NCBI GenBank assembly: GCA_022605955.1
Contig: JAKCOZ010000014.1
Span: forward strand, 11,600,001 to 11,664,000
Origin: Rallus limicola
Taxonomy: Eukaryota > Chordata > Aves > Gruiformes > Rallidae
DNA length: 64,000 nucleotides
Reading direction: 5' to 3'
Part shown: positions 12,708 through 23,781 of the stretch, one piece after another
Position numbering within the stretch: position 1 is the stretch's first letter
How the letters are laid out: each line of letters opens with the position of its first letter
The notes under the pieces: model-generated
Databases searched by the model: none
Seen by the model: the letters and a program-made list of their open reading frames with translations, nothing else
Told to the model about the DNA's origin: nothing
Program-made: the position numbers and the translations under genes

Positions 12708-12774
12708 AAAAAATGGGGAGCGATAGAGCAGCTTTGGTGGGCATCTGGCCTCCAGCTAGGGTCAAACCACCACA

Positions 12775-15700
12775 TGTCTCTAAAAGAGAAGTCTCGGGTT
12801 TTGGTAGATTATCCAAGTTCTTTAAAGGAAATTGCATTTCTAGGAAAGGGGAGAGGAGAGGGCTTGTCTCTTCTGCTTGCTGTTCTTCACCTTTTCCAAC
12901 ACAAACCCACTTAAATAGTTTTCAAAATGTTGAAGTCGCCTCTCAAATCAGCTGATTATAGTTCTTCAGGAACAAACACTGATTTAAAATTAACCTAGAT
13001 TTTTTTTTAATATGATTTTTTTTTTTATGTTTCCCTTGTAAGAATCTGTGAGGGAGAGGATTTTTGACTTTCAAAACTTTCGATGTAGTAGGAAAACCAC
13101 TTGCCCTTTGCTTCAGGTCCCCATGTGTAAAACAAGATCACAGAGGTTCAAACAGTTCCGGCTGGCACCTGGGTCCTCAAGTTTCTAGAATCAATGAACT
13201 TCAAGTAGCAGTAGTCCTGGCCCTCCTTGAGAGCTGCTGCACATGTAGCTGGGATGCAGGGGTCTACAGATAGATGGAGGTGATAGGTAAGCTTCAGACG
13301 ACCCAGTCTGATTCTCATCATCTAGGGTGAGCTTTCCTGGCTCATTTGTCTACATCAGATTGTTTGGTTAATAGTAATTTTAAAACTTTATGCCACTTTA
13401 GGTTGGATGCTTTTAGATGATAATGTGAAAAGATCCTTTTGAATAGACTTCTTTTTGGTTTTATTTTCTTTACAATCTTTCTGGGGCTAGAAGGAGATAA
13501 GAAAAACTGCTCAAAAGAAACATCTGTAACTGCTAGGTTGTAAGACAACCTGTGAAAGCAGCCACTTCTAGTAAAAAAAATCTTATTCTCAAACCATTGG
13601 CACTGATTAATTAATAGTGAAACTAATGTAATACTGGGTGCGTTACTTAATTCGGCGTTCTGGTGTGTTATTTGCCTTCCATAAGAGTAGCAGCTCTTTA
13701 GCTTTTCAAGGCAGCAGGTGACAACAACGCTTTTAAGAAAAGTGACTCCTCCCTGCAGACTCCTAAGTATTGCCATGCTAAAAATAATAAAGCTGAGGAA
13801 TAACTAGTGGGGTTTTCCCCTATTAGTTTGCATGTAATTTTATTACCTAAAATCTGATAACTGTGTGAAAAATCCTATATTGCCAAAATCTCTCCTTTCT
13901 ATTAAATATGAGACTGAGCTTTGTTATGAGAAAACTGCATTGCCAGCACATAAATTACATTAAAATTAACTCTTGCGTATGAGAAAAATGTTAAGTGGCC
14001 CACAAGTTTGAAAAAAATTTCATTGCTCTAGCAGAACTTTAGTGTTATTGGAATATTACTTTGATCCAGTTGCCTATTATTTATGCAAAGGCAAATTAAT
14101 TTCTTTAAGTATCTTATTGTACCATTTCCTTCTCGGCTTGTCACCAAATGTCATCTCCCCCAAAACCTCTATTTAACGGCCACTTTCCAGCACCATCCCA
14201 TGAGCTGTTAGAAGCAGTGAACAGCTGCTTTCCCCACTGCCAAGTGCCACTACTTGGATAGCAAAAGATGCTGATTTATGGAGTGATCGCTTTCCTCTGT
14301 CCCAGAGGCTGGATGAGTCACCCTGGAAGGAGCCTTGTGCTCATTGTCTCTGCATCTGAGCTCATACTTCCCCTGCCTTTATGTTTCCCACTGCTAGTAC
14401 AATGAGCTGTTCCCCAGGGAACTCCTTTGCAGGGGGCAACCATACCCTTTCCAGCGCAGCTTAAAAGCCTAAAATAAGTATTTTCTCCTACACTGTCAAA
14501 TCGAATTGTCTGTTCCAATTGCTTCTCAGCTTTCAGCACCACTCACCTCTTTAGTGTTTCCCAACCTCCATTCATTCCCCATCCGCTGCAAACCCTTTGA
14601 AGGGTCTATATAGTTTACAGATGCAAATAAAGTCTTTTGGGGTGTAGCAGCTTTACAGGCAAGAAGAAATGGAAAATAAGCCCACTTTGGAGTTGTGGGG
14701 ATGCTTGGACTCAAGTGACTGAAAAGAAAGGAAGTTGAGGAAAGGTTGTGGCACAGGTGAGGGAAACCCAGGGCTAACAAACAGAAGGGTGGCAAGTCTG
14801 ACTATTTTAATTCATTTCAAGATGCAGTTGCAACTTTGAATTGATAAGTGAGCAGTTCTCTCGGTTTGATTTTGACATTTATTGGTTTTGGGGGAGTTTG
14901 TGTGGGGGGTGTTAAGTCTGCGTAGGAAACAGTGGGGGAGGGACCATGCATTCATTGGAAAGTGTGTCAGTGCTCTGACTCAACCTCATGAAGTGTTTCC
15001 ATTTGCTTTGCTGAAAAGTAATAGTCATTATCTTGTTCCTCTTTCACCAGTCTGTCTGTCCTGACACAGGGATCTTCTTGTGTCAGGGACTTTCCCCTCA
15101 TGAGCACATCTCGCCTGGCAGGTGCCCCTGTGAAAGAGGACGTGAAGCTGAATAGTGAAAGAAGTGAAATGTGGTACAGAGTGAAAACATTTTCTCTCAC
15201 TGTTTCTCTACCACAACCACTTTCACTAGGCTTTTTAACATGAATGCTCCTTCTCTGAACATTCTTGTCCTCAACAAAATGTTTTGTCTGTGTAAAAAGT
15301 ATGTGTCACTGATCTGCTGCTTATACTCCGTAGAGTTTGAATAAAATTCATAGGTACTTTTTTTCTCCAGCATCAAGATCAACATCAACAGGTACTTGTT
15401 TACCTTCCCCAATTTCACCAAGAAGAGCTGCTTAGTGCTCTCATCCCTAGCAGCGCAGCTCTTCAGTGGGTGAATGTCAGAGAAAGCAAAAGTCTTTCTT
15501 GCTTTTTTTTTTTTAACTCTTGAGAGACTACTGCCTCATTTTCTGTACCATGATGTAAAAAGCAGTAAATGGAGCAAGTCTGAAAAACAGGATTATTGAA
15601 TAACAAGGAGGTAATCAAGTTGTCACACTAATCTGCAGCTGTGTCATGAAACATACTTACACAGTACTAGTAAGAATGAACCCCCTGGATTATCTCCAGA

Positions 15701-17389
15701 CACTGAACTGAGAAGTTTAGTTGTAACTTGATTTGAGAACCTCCAGTTTGGGGATGTATGAGAAATGTGGTGCCTCTGGGAGCAGTAGATCTACTAGCCT
15801 TGTCCTAGACCTGAACTTGACTCAGGGGCCTGCACTTCACTTGGGCTGAGCTCAAAGTGCTTGGGAAGTGATAGTCTGTAGCGTCTTTATGTCTGTAGGT
15901 TTTAGATATTTTAACTTTCTTATTTTCTATACAGCTTTCCTCTTTAAAGGAATAGAAATTTAGTATTTTAACAATTCTTCATTAATGAGAAGCAGTGGCT
16001 TCATATTTAGAACTGTTTAAAATATGTTGAAAGCCAATTTAGTGGACAACAAGAAATACAAGTAATTTATTACTGCTTCCTGCTGCTAATTAGCCGAGAT
16101 ACATTGTGATCTGATTTGTGATGAGATTATAATTTTCCAGTATTTTGACTGTCTCATTAGCTTAATGCTTAAGTAATAACTTGCTTCAGATAATGTATTT
16201 AATGTTTCAGTGCTTTGTCAGTTCAAATATGTGAAAGAAATGGTTTTTCTCTGTGAGATGCTGCAATGATATATTGAAAGTTATCACTATAAGTAGCAAT
16301 GTATAAGCCATCAAACCAAGGCCTTTCAGTCTAGTGAAAATGTGAATATATGTTTATAGGCTCCTTCTAAGTTCCCACAAATCTATAGTTATTAAATTAG
16401 ATGGATTTTACTCAAGTGTTCCAACAAGCTGCTTGATACTTATACTGTTGTCTGAGAAGAATTTAGGTACATAGTTTAGAGATAGCTTCTGTAAACTTTT
16501 TTTTTCATGTAAACGGTTAATACTCACGTTTGGCCTTATTGGTGGAAACCAAGGCTATTTGGTACAAAAAGACATTGAAAGACTCATGAAATCAGGATTA
16601 AAGTTGTAACGCCTTCTTTTCTTCCAAAAAATTACATTTTATTTAAAAAAAAAAAAAGCAGGGGGGATGGGAATGGTTTGCTTTAAATTGTGGGCAATCA
16701 CGTTTGAGTTTCATACAGGACTTGCAGGGTTGCTTGAACATCTCAGATTATGCCCAGGCAAGCCAGGAGTGCATGAAAGCACATCTGGATTAGCCTTTGT
16801 TTCAATATTTGCCAGTAAAATACTGACTTCAGATTTGTACTAATTTTGGTATGACTCATTTTTTTATTACATTTTCTTTACAAGGAGGTAGAACATTTTG
16901 TGCAAAAATACACAATTTTCTTTAAGGTAGAAATAGGTGAGCTTTTGTCACAACTGTGTAAAGCAAACTGTGTAAAGTTCAAAGTCAGTTAGCTCAGGTT
17001 TTTTGGTTTGTGGTTGGTTGGGTTTTTTTTTCCAGACTTGGAGAATTTGGGGTTGGACAGGGCTTGGATGTGTCTATTGTACACATGGGGAAATTGCCTA
17101 GAGCACACAGGCTGTACTGTACTCCCCTCAGCCTCCCCATCAAATCTGCCCTTGTTTGGAGGACAACCCTTGATGTTTAATTCTGAAGCAAATCATTAAT
17201 TTGTGAACAGATAGCCTTTATCATCCTGCACACAAAGGCATTTTCTTAATAGAATTCTTTACTTCAAAATATTAAATGATTGCTGTTGGTTAGTTATAAA
17301 TTGAACAAATGAGACTATTGCTGTTATCAAACAGGAACTTATAGTATTATTACAAGAATATTGAATGATTGTCAGTTTTTCTCTACATG
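12775..17389. other. Unannotated stretch, no gene seen
   Basis: It begins with the probable right TGTCT duplication (12775-12779). An open minus-strand frame of 144 codons (13342-13776) has no recognisable domain and is probably chance. An AT-rich, homeodomain- and POU-motif-bearing piece lies at about 13810-14110 (ATGCAAA at 14083-14089, next to AAATTAATTT). A further AT-rich piece with repeated TTAG/ATTA cores lies at 16080-16200. An A13 run is at 16645-16657. Confidence 0.45.
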
Positions 17390-17500
17390 AAGCAACCCGC
17401 TTACACTGTTAATAGTAAATTGCCTGGGAATTCCCATTTCGATTAGCTAATAATAATTAGCTGAAATAACACTCAATTCTCTCTCTCTCTAAAAACCAAA
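17390..17500. promoter_or_regulatory. Candidate regulatory cluster: Rel-type palindrome plus homeodomain palindrome
   Basis: GGGAATTCCC at 17426-17435 is a perfect 10-bp palindrome that fits the NF-kB/Rel consensus. Eleven bases later lies ATTAGCTAAT (17442-17451), itself palindromic. It is part of a larger inverted repeat, AGCTAAT (17445-17451) and ATTAGCT (17456-17462) with a 4-base spacer, rich in homeodomain ATTA cores. A (CT)n stretch follows at 17478-17490. The motifs are seen directly. A regulatory role is inference, and each motif alone could arise by chance. Confidence 0.35.
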
Positions 17501-17647
17501 TAAATCTTGTGTTTATGGTGTGATTAAGAGGAAGATCATGGACATCACATTAGAGCAATTCTGATCCTGAAGAAAGCCAAAACTGAGCTTGTAGTAACCC
17601 TCTAGTCCTTTGAGCCATTAAGCAAACTACACTTAATGTAGTACTAA

Positions 17648-17735
17648 ATCGCAGGATCATTTAGGTTGGAAAAGACCTTTAAGACCTTAACGCTGAGTCT
17701 AACCTAGCACTGCCAAGTTCACCACTAACTGTGAT
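17648..17735 (-). mobile_element. CR1 LINE 3' fragment, antisense
   Basis: On the + strand this reads as the complement of a CR1 3' end: a degenerate AATCATAGGATCATTT-like tail, then TTTAGGTTGGAAAAGACC (17663-17680), then CTAACCTAGCACTGCCAAG (17699-17717) and ACCACTAACTG. The copy is short, about 90 bases. The right-hand boundary fades into flanking sequence and is approximate. Confidence 0.87.
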
Positions 17736-20700
17736 CCTCAAAGGCTTAGGTAACTGCTTAACTTTAAAGATTCCACTTAGTCCTCTTCGCTTTTCAACAT
17801 GTATACCAGTTTTCAAAACCAAGGTCTAATACCAACTTCTAGTGTAATGAGTGTCTTCTCTCAATCCATACACCATTTGCAACAAAGTGTGTGTGAAGCA
17901 CTACTAGGGAAGTATTCTAGCTTTTTATATATACCCATTTTAACATTGCTGTAAACCAACAGCAGAAGGACATAGTTAAATTGAGTAGCAGGAACTCAAG
18001 GTATTACAGGATAGGTGGTAGAATATAGGAGACATAATTTTTCTCAAATTGAACTTTTGGTGTTCCCAGTTGTAATCTGACTAATCAAAATAAAAAAAAT
18101 CAGTCTTTTAAAAAAATGCATAAGGTTAAATTTAATGCTGTTGCTGTTTCTGTTAGAATATAATTTTTAAATACTGTTTCCAGAATATTTTACTCTTTGG
18201 TTAATAATTTTATGAGGAATTGCTCTATGGAGGAAAGAGATGCTCACACAGTAAATACATGGCAACCAGGGTAGGAGGGGATGAAGAGGAGCAGGGAGAA
18301 TTTATTTTTAATGGAAACATTTCTTTCCCATTAGTGTGAAGTGGTGTTTTCAGATATATTTGGTTGAAAACATCAGGCAGCAATAAGTTGTTTCGTTTTT
18401 AGTCTAGTGTTATTATCGGTCCTTTTGCACTCATCAGTCTTTTAAAAAATTGTTTAGTCATCATTCTTTTTGTTCCACAAGACATACAATCTCTGATGCT
18501 TTGAAGACATTTTGCAGCATAACTGTAATAACCAGAAGATCCTTTCAATATTAATAGGTGGCTGAAAGCAGCACTTTGACCTGCTTTTTAAATTAAATAA
18601 ACTGAAATGGTGTCTTAGATTCATTCAGCCAGTCTAAGTCTAGCAAAATACAGCTTCACATCTAGTACATTCTCTTTTCCATTATAAGACTCTGAGCGGA
18701 AGACAGTCTGCTCACGTTCCTTATAATCATAGCCTTGTAAGTATTTTCTTTATCTTATAACTCAACTAAGCCTAATTATTTTTCCTGTGTAGAGGAGTTT
18801 CTAGATCATGTGTGTTTTGCATACGTGGTTGATTTGAAGGCAGTCTTAAGTTTCTTCCAGGTGGTATCTTATTATTCTACAACGTTGTTCAAGAACCAGC
18901 ACCTGGGTCCTCTCTTCTGTGTCCTGGGTACAACCAAGGCATAACTGGGAGTTTTACATGTCAGAATGTGGAGAACTAAAATAAAAAGTAGATACAGTAC
19001 TCGCCTTGGGTTGCTTCCTACACAAACCTTGATTTAGAAGCCATATTCATAAAGGGAGGGAAATAAGATTCAGGACTGAGCTTTAACAAGGTTGACAAAG
19101 AAAATGTGTTGTGTTCACTTAAAGTTAGTAACTGCATTATGAGTTTTGGTCATTTTAAATTGCTGCACTTTAGCAAACTTTTAATGTTAATGCTATGGCA
19201 GTGCTCTGCAAGTTCACAGATGGGGAACCCAGTTGGCCTACAACCAAAACTCTTGAAACTTGAGAGACGTTTCTGCTTCCATGGGAAGAGGGGACTTAAA
19301 ATTAAGTTGTTGCTTCTTTCTTCCCTCCCTCTTCAAACAACTCCCTGCATAATTTTGGCAAATGCAGCATCAGAAATTACTTTGATAGCAATGACCAAAA
19401 TCTTCCCTGTCTTCCTATTATGAGGCATATTGTAAGTTCCTGGAGAAACCGAGAAACTAGTCCAGAATTAGAAGCTGAAATTTAGAAGTCTTTAGTCCAG
19501 CAAGCTCTTATTTAGGTCATCTTCCTCTCTTTTTAATTTAGTTGAAATTTGGCATCTTACTCTTTTCTGTAAGCAAGTATTTCATGTTAACAAAAATTAT
19601 TGATGTGATTATAGCTTATAATTCCTAGGTGAAGTAATGGAGAGGCTGATGCAGGTCTCCACTGGTACAGAAGTAAAAGTGATAGGTGTAGCGCTTAGCA
19701 GACAGTATTCATTTAACTGTGTGTCTGTCTTTATTAGATTAAAACTTGGACTGATGAAAGCTAGTATTGTTACTGTAAGATATACAGAACTCTGTAAGGC
19801 TTCGTATAGCACTGTCTAACACTTTTCTTTTTAAAAAATTATACAAGATCACTCTGGCATTCCAACTGGATTAGAAATTGGCAGACTAGAGGATATCAAT
19901 ATACCCGTAACAGAGCATACTTTCTATTGAGAGCTTACTTGTTCTGTTGATTCACACAAGTGACTGGGGAAGTACTAATGAACAGCATGGGTTATTCTTA
20001 CAGAACAACATAGATCACTTGATAAACTGGATGTGAGGAAGTTAAATGTTTACATATATGCATCATTTTTGAGGGAACAAGCAAAGGGCATCTTCTGAAC
20101 TTGAACTCCTAATTCAGTCATTTAGAGAGGTTAATGTATTCATTCCAAGTTAGTTGGAAAATAATTGTTGGTAATGGGTTAAGTTGGTGGGGAAAGATAG
20201 TTGAAAAATTGTTAAATCTCAAAAATACATCAGAAATACATTTTGTGTGAGAGATTATTTGTGCAGTTGAACCTTCTAAAATACTCCTTCAGTTAGGCTG
20301 GTTGCTATTTATCTCTAGAAAAAGAAGCAATTAAGCTTGTATGATGTGAGTGCTAGTGTGTGATTTGGAAGATGAAAGTTCAGTTTCACATTCTTTCATA
20401 ACATGGCATGTTGCTTAGTCTTGGTGTGTTTTAATTGCCTGTGCATAAAATGGGAGTAATGAGTTTTCCTATCTTGCAGTGTGATTGTAAAGATAAATTT
20501 CCTGAAAATTTTCCTGCGTAATGATGCTAGAACATATAAATATATAAATATTCCAATAATATTTCATGTAAAAAAACACTTTCCAAGTACTTCCCTGCCT
20601 GCTCTTTACAGCCTAGATAGCAATTAGACCCTCACAGATACGGGATTTTTTTACTTGGCATCTTTAAGAAAAGACTTGGCAAGCAAACAAAACAGCAGCT

Positions 20701-21302
20701 GAAATATTCTAGACGAATGCTTAACAGCAGACTTAAGTGGTCACTAGCATGTGCAAATATGCAGAAAAAATCCACTAAAACTGAAATTTAATTATACTAT
20801 TTCAGCTAAAGTCATTGAATAGACTGGTATAATACAAAACAGAAAAAAGAGATTTTGGAATCTTGAAGGTATTGGAGCTGAAAAATCAAATGCAATGGGG
20901 AAACTAAAATTACTGCAAAAGTTAGGGTTTGGGGTTTTTTTCCTCCTTTGTTTCCTCAATTTTCTTCTTGTGCATCTGTTTTGCTGTGCTCTCACGTGGA
21001 GGACGTATCTGAAAAGGAACACTCATATTATGTAACTGGATCACAAAAGTGGCTTCAACATATGAGAGCCTAATTAATACAAGCAACTCATGACTGTAAA
21101 AAGCTGTGTTCTCTATTTAAACCACATGTACTTAATAGCCATATCTGAGCTAGTGTGGATTTTGTCAAGAGAGAAGCGATGCAGTTGTCTGCTTTATGTC
21201 CACATACATTACAGAGTGGAACACAATGTTCTGTAAGGTTAAATGGTCCTTGTTACCTGCCTTAACAGTATCTTGTGTTCTTAGTGCACAGAAAATCTGT
21301 GA
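17736..21302. other. Unannotated stretch, no gene seen
   Basis: AT-rich, with no recognised repeat. The longest open frame is 105 codons (19106-19423, +), without recognisable domains or homologues. Short ATATAAATATATAAATATTCC sequence at 20535-20555 is simple AT-rich DNA. Confidence 0.5.
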
Positions 21303-21436
21303 ATATCATAGAACTATAAAATGGTCTGGGTTGGAAGGGACTCCAAGGATCACAAGGTTCCAACTCCCCTGCTACAGGCAGGGACACCAAGACAAGGTTG
21401 CCCAGGGCCCCATTCAACCTGGCCTTTAAATATCCT
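21303..21436 (-). mobile_element. CR1 LINE 3' fragment, antisense
   Basis: Read on the + strand it runs from a degenerate tail (ATCATAGAACTATAAAATGG) into GGTCTGGGTTGGAAGGGACTC (21323-21343). It continues through CAACTCCCCTGC and GGCAGGGACACC, then TTGCCCAGGGCCCCATTCAA (21398-21417), and stops after CCTGGCCTTTAAATATC. These are consecutive blocks of the CR1 3' end in reverse complement. Two overlapping plus-strand frames across it are antisense shadows. The element is 5' truncated and about 134 bases long. Confidence 0.92.
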
Positions 21437-23431
21437 GGTTTATTGTGAAACTAAAAGTCATTGTAGCATTTTTGTTAAAGGCTTTTTGTCTTGGTCATTC
21501 AAGCCCAGTGAGGATCTTGCAAAACACTTTCATTTTCACTGCATTCCTGACAGATATGTTTGGTGGAACAACTCTAAAGCACTGAAACAACTTTTAATTC
21601 TGATAACATTTTAAAATTTAAAGGAAAAGGTAAAAAATTACACTAGAATTAAGAACCTCCAATTATCTAATGTTTGCTGAAGTAATATGGTTTAAATATA
21701 TGCCTCAAGAAGGAATGTATGCTAGCTGATGCAAAACATGCTCATTACTAACACAGTGGTAAATGCTGTAGACTTGTGCTTCTGAGCGCATGAGGCTTGA
21801 CTCACTAAGGCCTGAAGCTACTCCAGGAAAGACATAAGCAAACCCAGTGCTCTTTTCCCTCAAGATTCATCAAAGAATGAGTCATCTGTTAAAAACAGAG
21901 TAATCATCAGGCTATTCTGCTTTTCTGCTGACTATTACTATTACAACAAAGCCTTTGAGCAAAAAAATAGGGAGGGAAAAAAAAAAGACATGTCTTTGAT
22001 CTCATTCACGGGACGTGGTTTGGTTTATGCTTTCAAGTTCTGCCATTGTGTTCATTTCAGGCATAAGGTAAAAAATACTGTGCCACCATGAGACATAGCT
22101 CCAATGGCAAAAGCTCTTGCTTGTGATGAAGTTAGGGCTGTGTGAAAGCAGCTCCCTCTCTGATGTACTGTTGTATCCTGTCCAAGACGCTGGTGTAAGG
22201 TCCTGGGCAAGAAAACACTTTCCCTTCTCTCCTTACAGCTTTCTCTCCATAAAGCTGTAGTCTCTCAAGCATGGATATACTTTATTTCAGATGGCAGCTT
22301 TAATTAAGCAATCAACAGTGAAATGATTATTTGTTACTTGGACAATACCCAAGACAAAGAGTGTGAGAATTGGGGATGAAGACCCTCCGCCAACACAGTC
22401 TCGGTGTGAAATAAACATCCCAGAGTAATTACATGAAGCCAGAATCTAAACAATCTTAGGAAATGTCTGCAAAACCATTCTCTTCATAAAAACCCTCCTC
22501 TCTCAGAGAAGGGTCCCTATGCCCTAATCCGCAAGAAATCCTCCTGCCTGTCTAACAGGCAAAGGAGGGAATTCATAACACTGTTGTATTTGTTACAACA
22601 GGAGAGAAATGCAAGGTGTTGGCTTGTGAAGTACACTAAGGATTTTGAACAGGAGGTACTTTGTGAGGTCAGATATTAAAACGAAGTAATACCTTCAAGT
22701 TTTTAAATAAAAACATCCATTGTTATAAATGAAGATACTTCACACAACTGTCACAGGATAGGATTAGAAAGTCTTTTATGATTGCAGGTGGTTTTTTTTT
22801 CAAAATCCCATAAACAGACTGATAACCAAGATTAGTATTTTTTCGGGAAATTTCTTGGAAGGGTTCAGCATTGTGTTTAATCCACAGACATTTCCGTTTG
22901 AAGCACAGTTTTGAAAAATAGGAGCAGGTAAGTGTAACAAGGTGAATGTTCTCCTGAAAATAGTATTTATTTAGATAATATACTTTAACTGTTGTTTAAT
23001 GCTTTATTCCTGGTATCTTTATCTGGTGTTGTAGACATTGAGATTCCCCTCAGTTTTACAAAAATAAACCTTGCAGAAAATGGTAATGTAGCAGAACAGT
23101 TTCCAGTCTTGTTCTTGAGTGACAGCTGTGGGCTGTCATTTTGTTAAGTTATAATTTCTGCCTTCCCCAACAATTCTATCTCTTTTTTCTTTTTGTATTG
23201 CAATCTTTTGGGTAAAAGACAGATATAAAATTGTTGTGTTGGTTCTTTTCTTTGCTGTTCTCGATAGATAGGGTGGCAAGACTATCATCGCCACAGAGCA
23301 GTAAATTCAAGTACCATGCTCCTTCTTACCAAGGGAAATAATTCTCCTTTCATTCCTTTTAATATTTTTGTAATTGTTTTACACAGTTGATTCTACTGCC
23401 CTCTTCACATATTCTTTGCAAATCATGTAGT
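21437..23431. other. Unannotated stretch, no gene seen
   Basis: No repeat or long frame was recognised. A 7-bp inverted repeat, TGACAGC (23120-23126) and GCTGTCA (23132-23138), has the TGACAG core bound by TALE homeodomain proteins. It is short enough to be chance. Confidence 0.5.
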
Positions 23432-23781
23432 GGCTGAGGGAGCTGGGGATGTTTAGCCTTGAGAAGAGGATGCTGCAATTACCTGAAAGGTCGTTGTAGA
23501 GAGGTGGGCGATGGTCCCTTCAGCCAGGTGACAGGTGTTAGGACAAGGGGAAATGGCACTAAGCTGTGTCAGGGCAGGTTCAGATTAGATGTTAGGATAA
23601 AATTCTTCACTGAAAGAGTTGTCATGGCCTGGAACAGGCTGCCTAGGGAGGTGGTTGAGTCACTATCCATGGATGTATTTTTAAAAAGGGTTGATGAGGT
23701 ACTTAGAGATACGGCTTAGCACAGGACAGGAATGGTTGGCCTTGATCTTAAAGGTTTTTTGCAACATTATGATTCTGTAAT
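23432..23781 (+). mobile_element. CR1 LINE 3' fragment with ORF2 C-terminus, sense
   Basis: A 350-bp CR1 3' end covering the last part of ORF2 and the short 3' tail. An open frame at 23459-23719 (86 codons, internal start) reads through the conserved C-terminal region of CR1 ORF2. Recognisable strings are RTRGNGTKL, the RFRLDVR segment, FFTERVV and [11 protein letters not shown]. It ends at a stop in the expected place. The nucleotide block GGAACAGGCTGCCTAGGGAGG (23631-23651) and the tail ATTATGATTCTGTAATG (23766-23782) confirm the family. The copy is truncated far 3' of the reverse-transcriptase core and cannot be active. The intact frame over 86 codons makes it one of the better preserved CR1 pieces here. 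Confidence 0.95.

Larger units (their letters stand above)
11887..12774 (+). mobile_element. Older avian LTR (solo, interrupted)
   Basis: An old solo LTR of an avian endogenous-retrovirus family. Its parts are in family order: a 5' block with GGGGCTGCAGGGGTGGCTTC (11926-11945) and a nearby AGCAGCTAGAAGC string; a middle block with CTGTGCAGACACCAAGG (12137-12153); imperfect units built on 'cagcccatgg/ccccatgctgcagcag' (12205-12297); and a segment with GAAGAGTGTGAGG before the insertion point. The 3' end, 12715-12774, contains GCGATAGAGCAGCTTTGGTG and ends in ACCACCACA. A second LTR (12389-12702) interrupts it. I know the family as having roughly 300 more bases between the interruption and the 3' end, so this copy has lost its central 3' part. 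No gag, pol or env sequence is present. The exact subfamily name is not assigned. Confidence 0.8.

Noticed and set aside
12661..12775. Apparent 71-base tandem duplication of an LTR 3' end
   Set aside because: The two similar ends (12661-12702 and 12731-12774) fit two different LTR families, and the CCCAG duplication marks the inner boundary.
12488..12955. 155-codon plus-strand frame
   Set aside because: It runs from the younger LTR through the end of the older LTR into flanking DNA, so it mixes unrelated sequences.
13342..13776. 144-codon minus-strand frame
   Set aside because: No domain, signal or splice context; the length is compatible with chance.
23120..23138. 7-bp TGACAGC/GCTGTCA hairpin as a TALE-factor element
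   Set aside because: Stems this short are expected many times in 64 kb.
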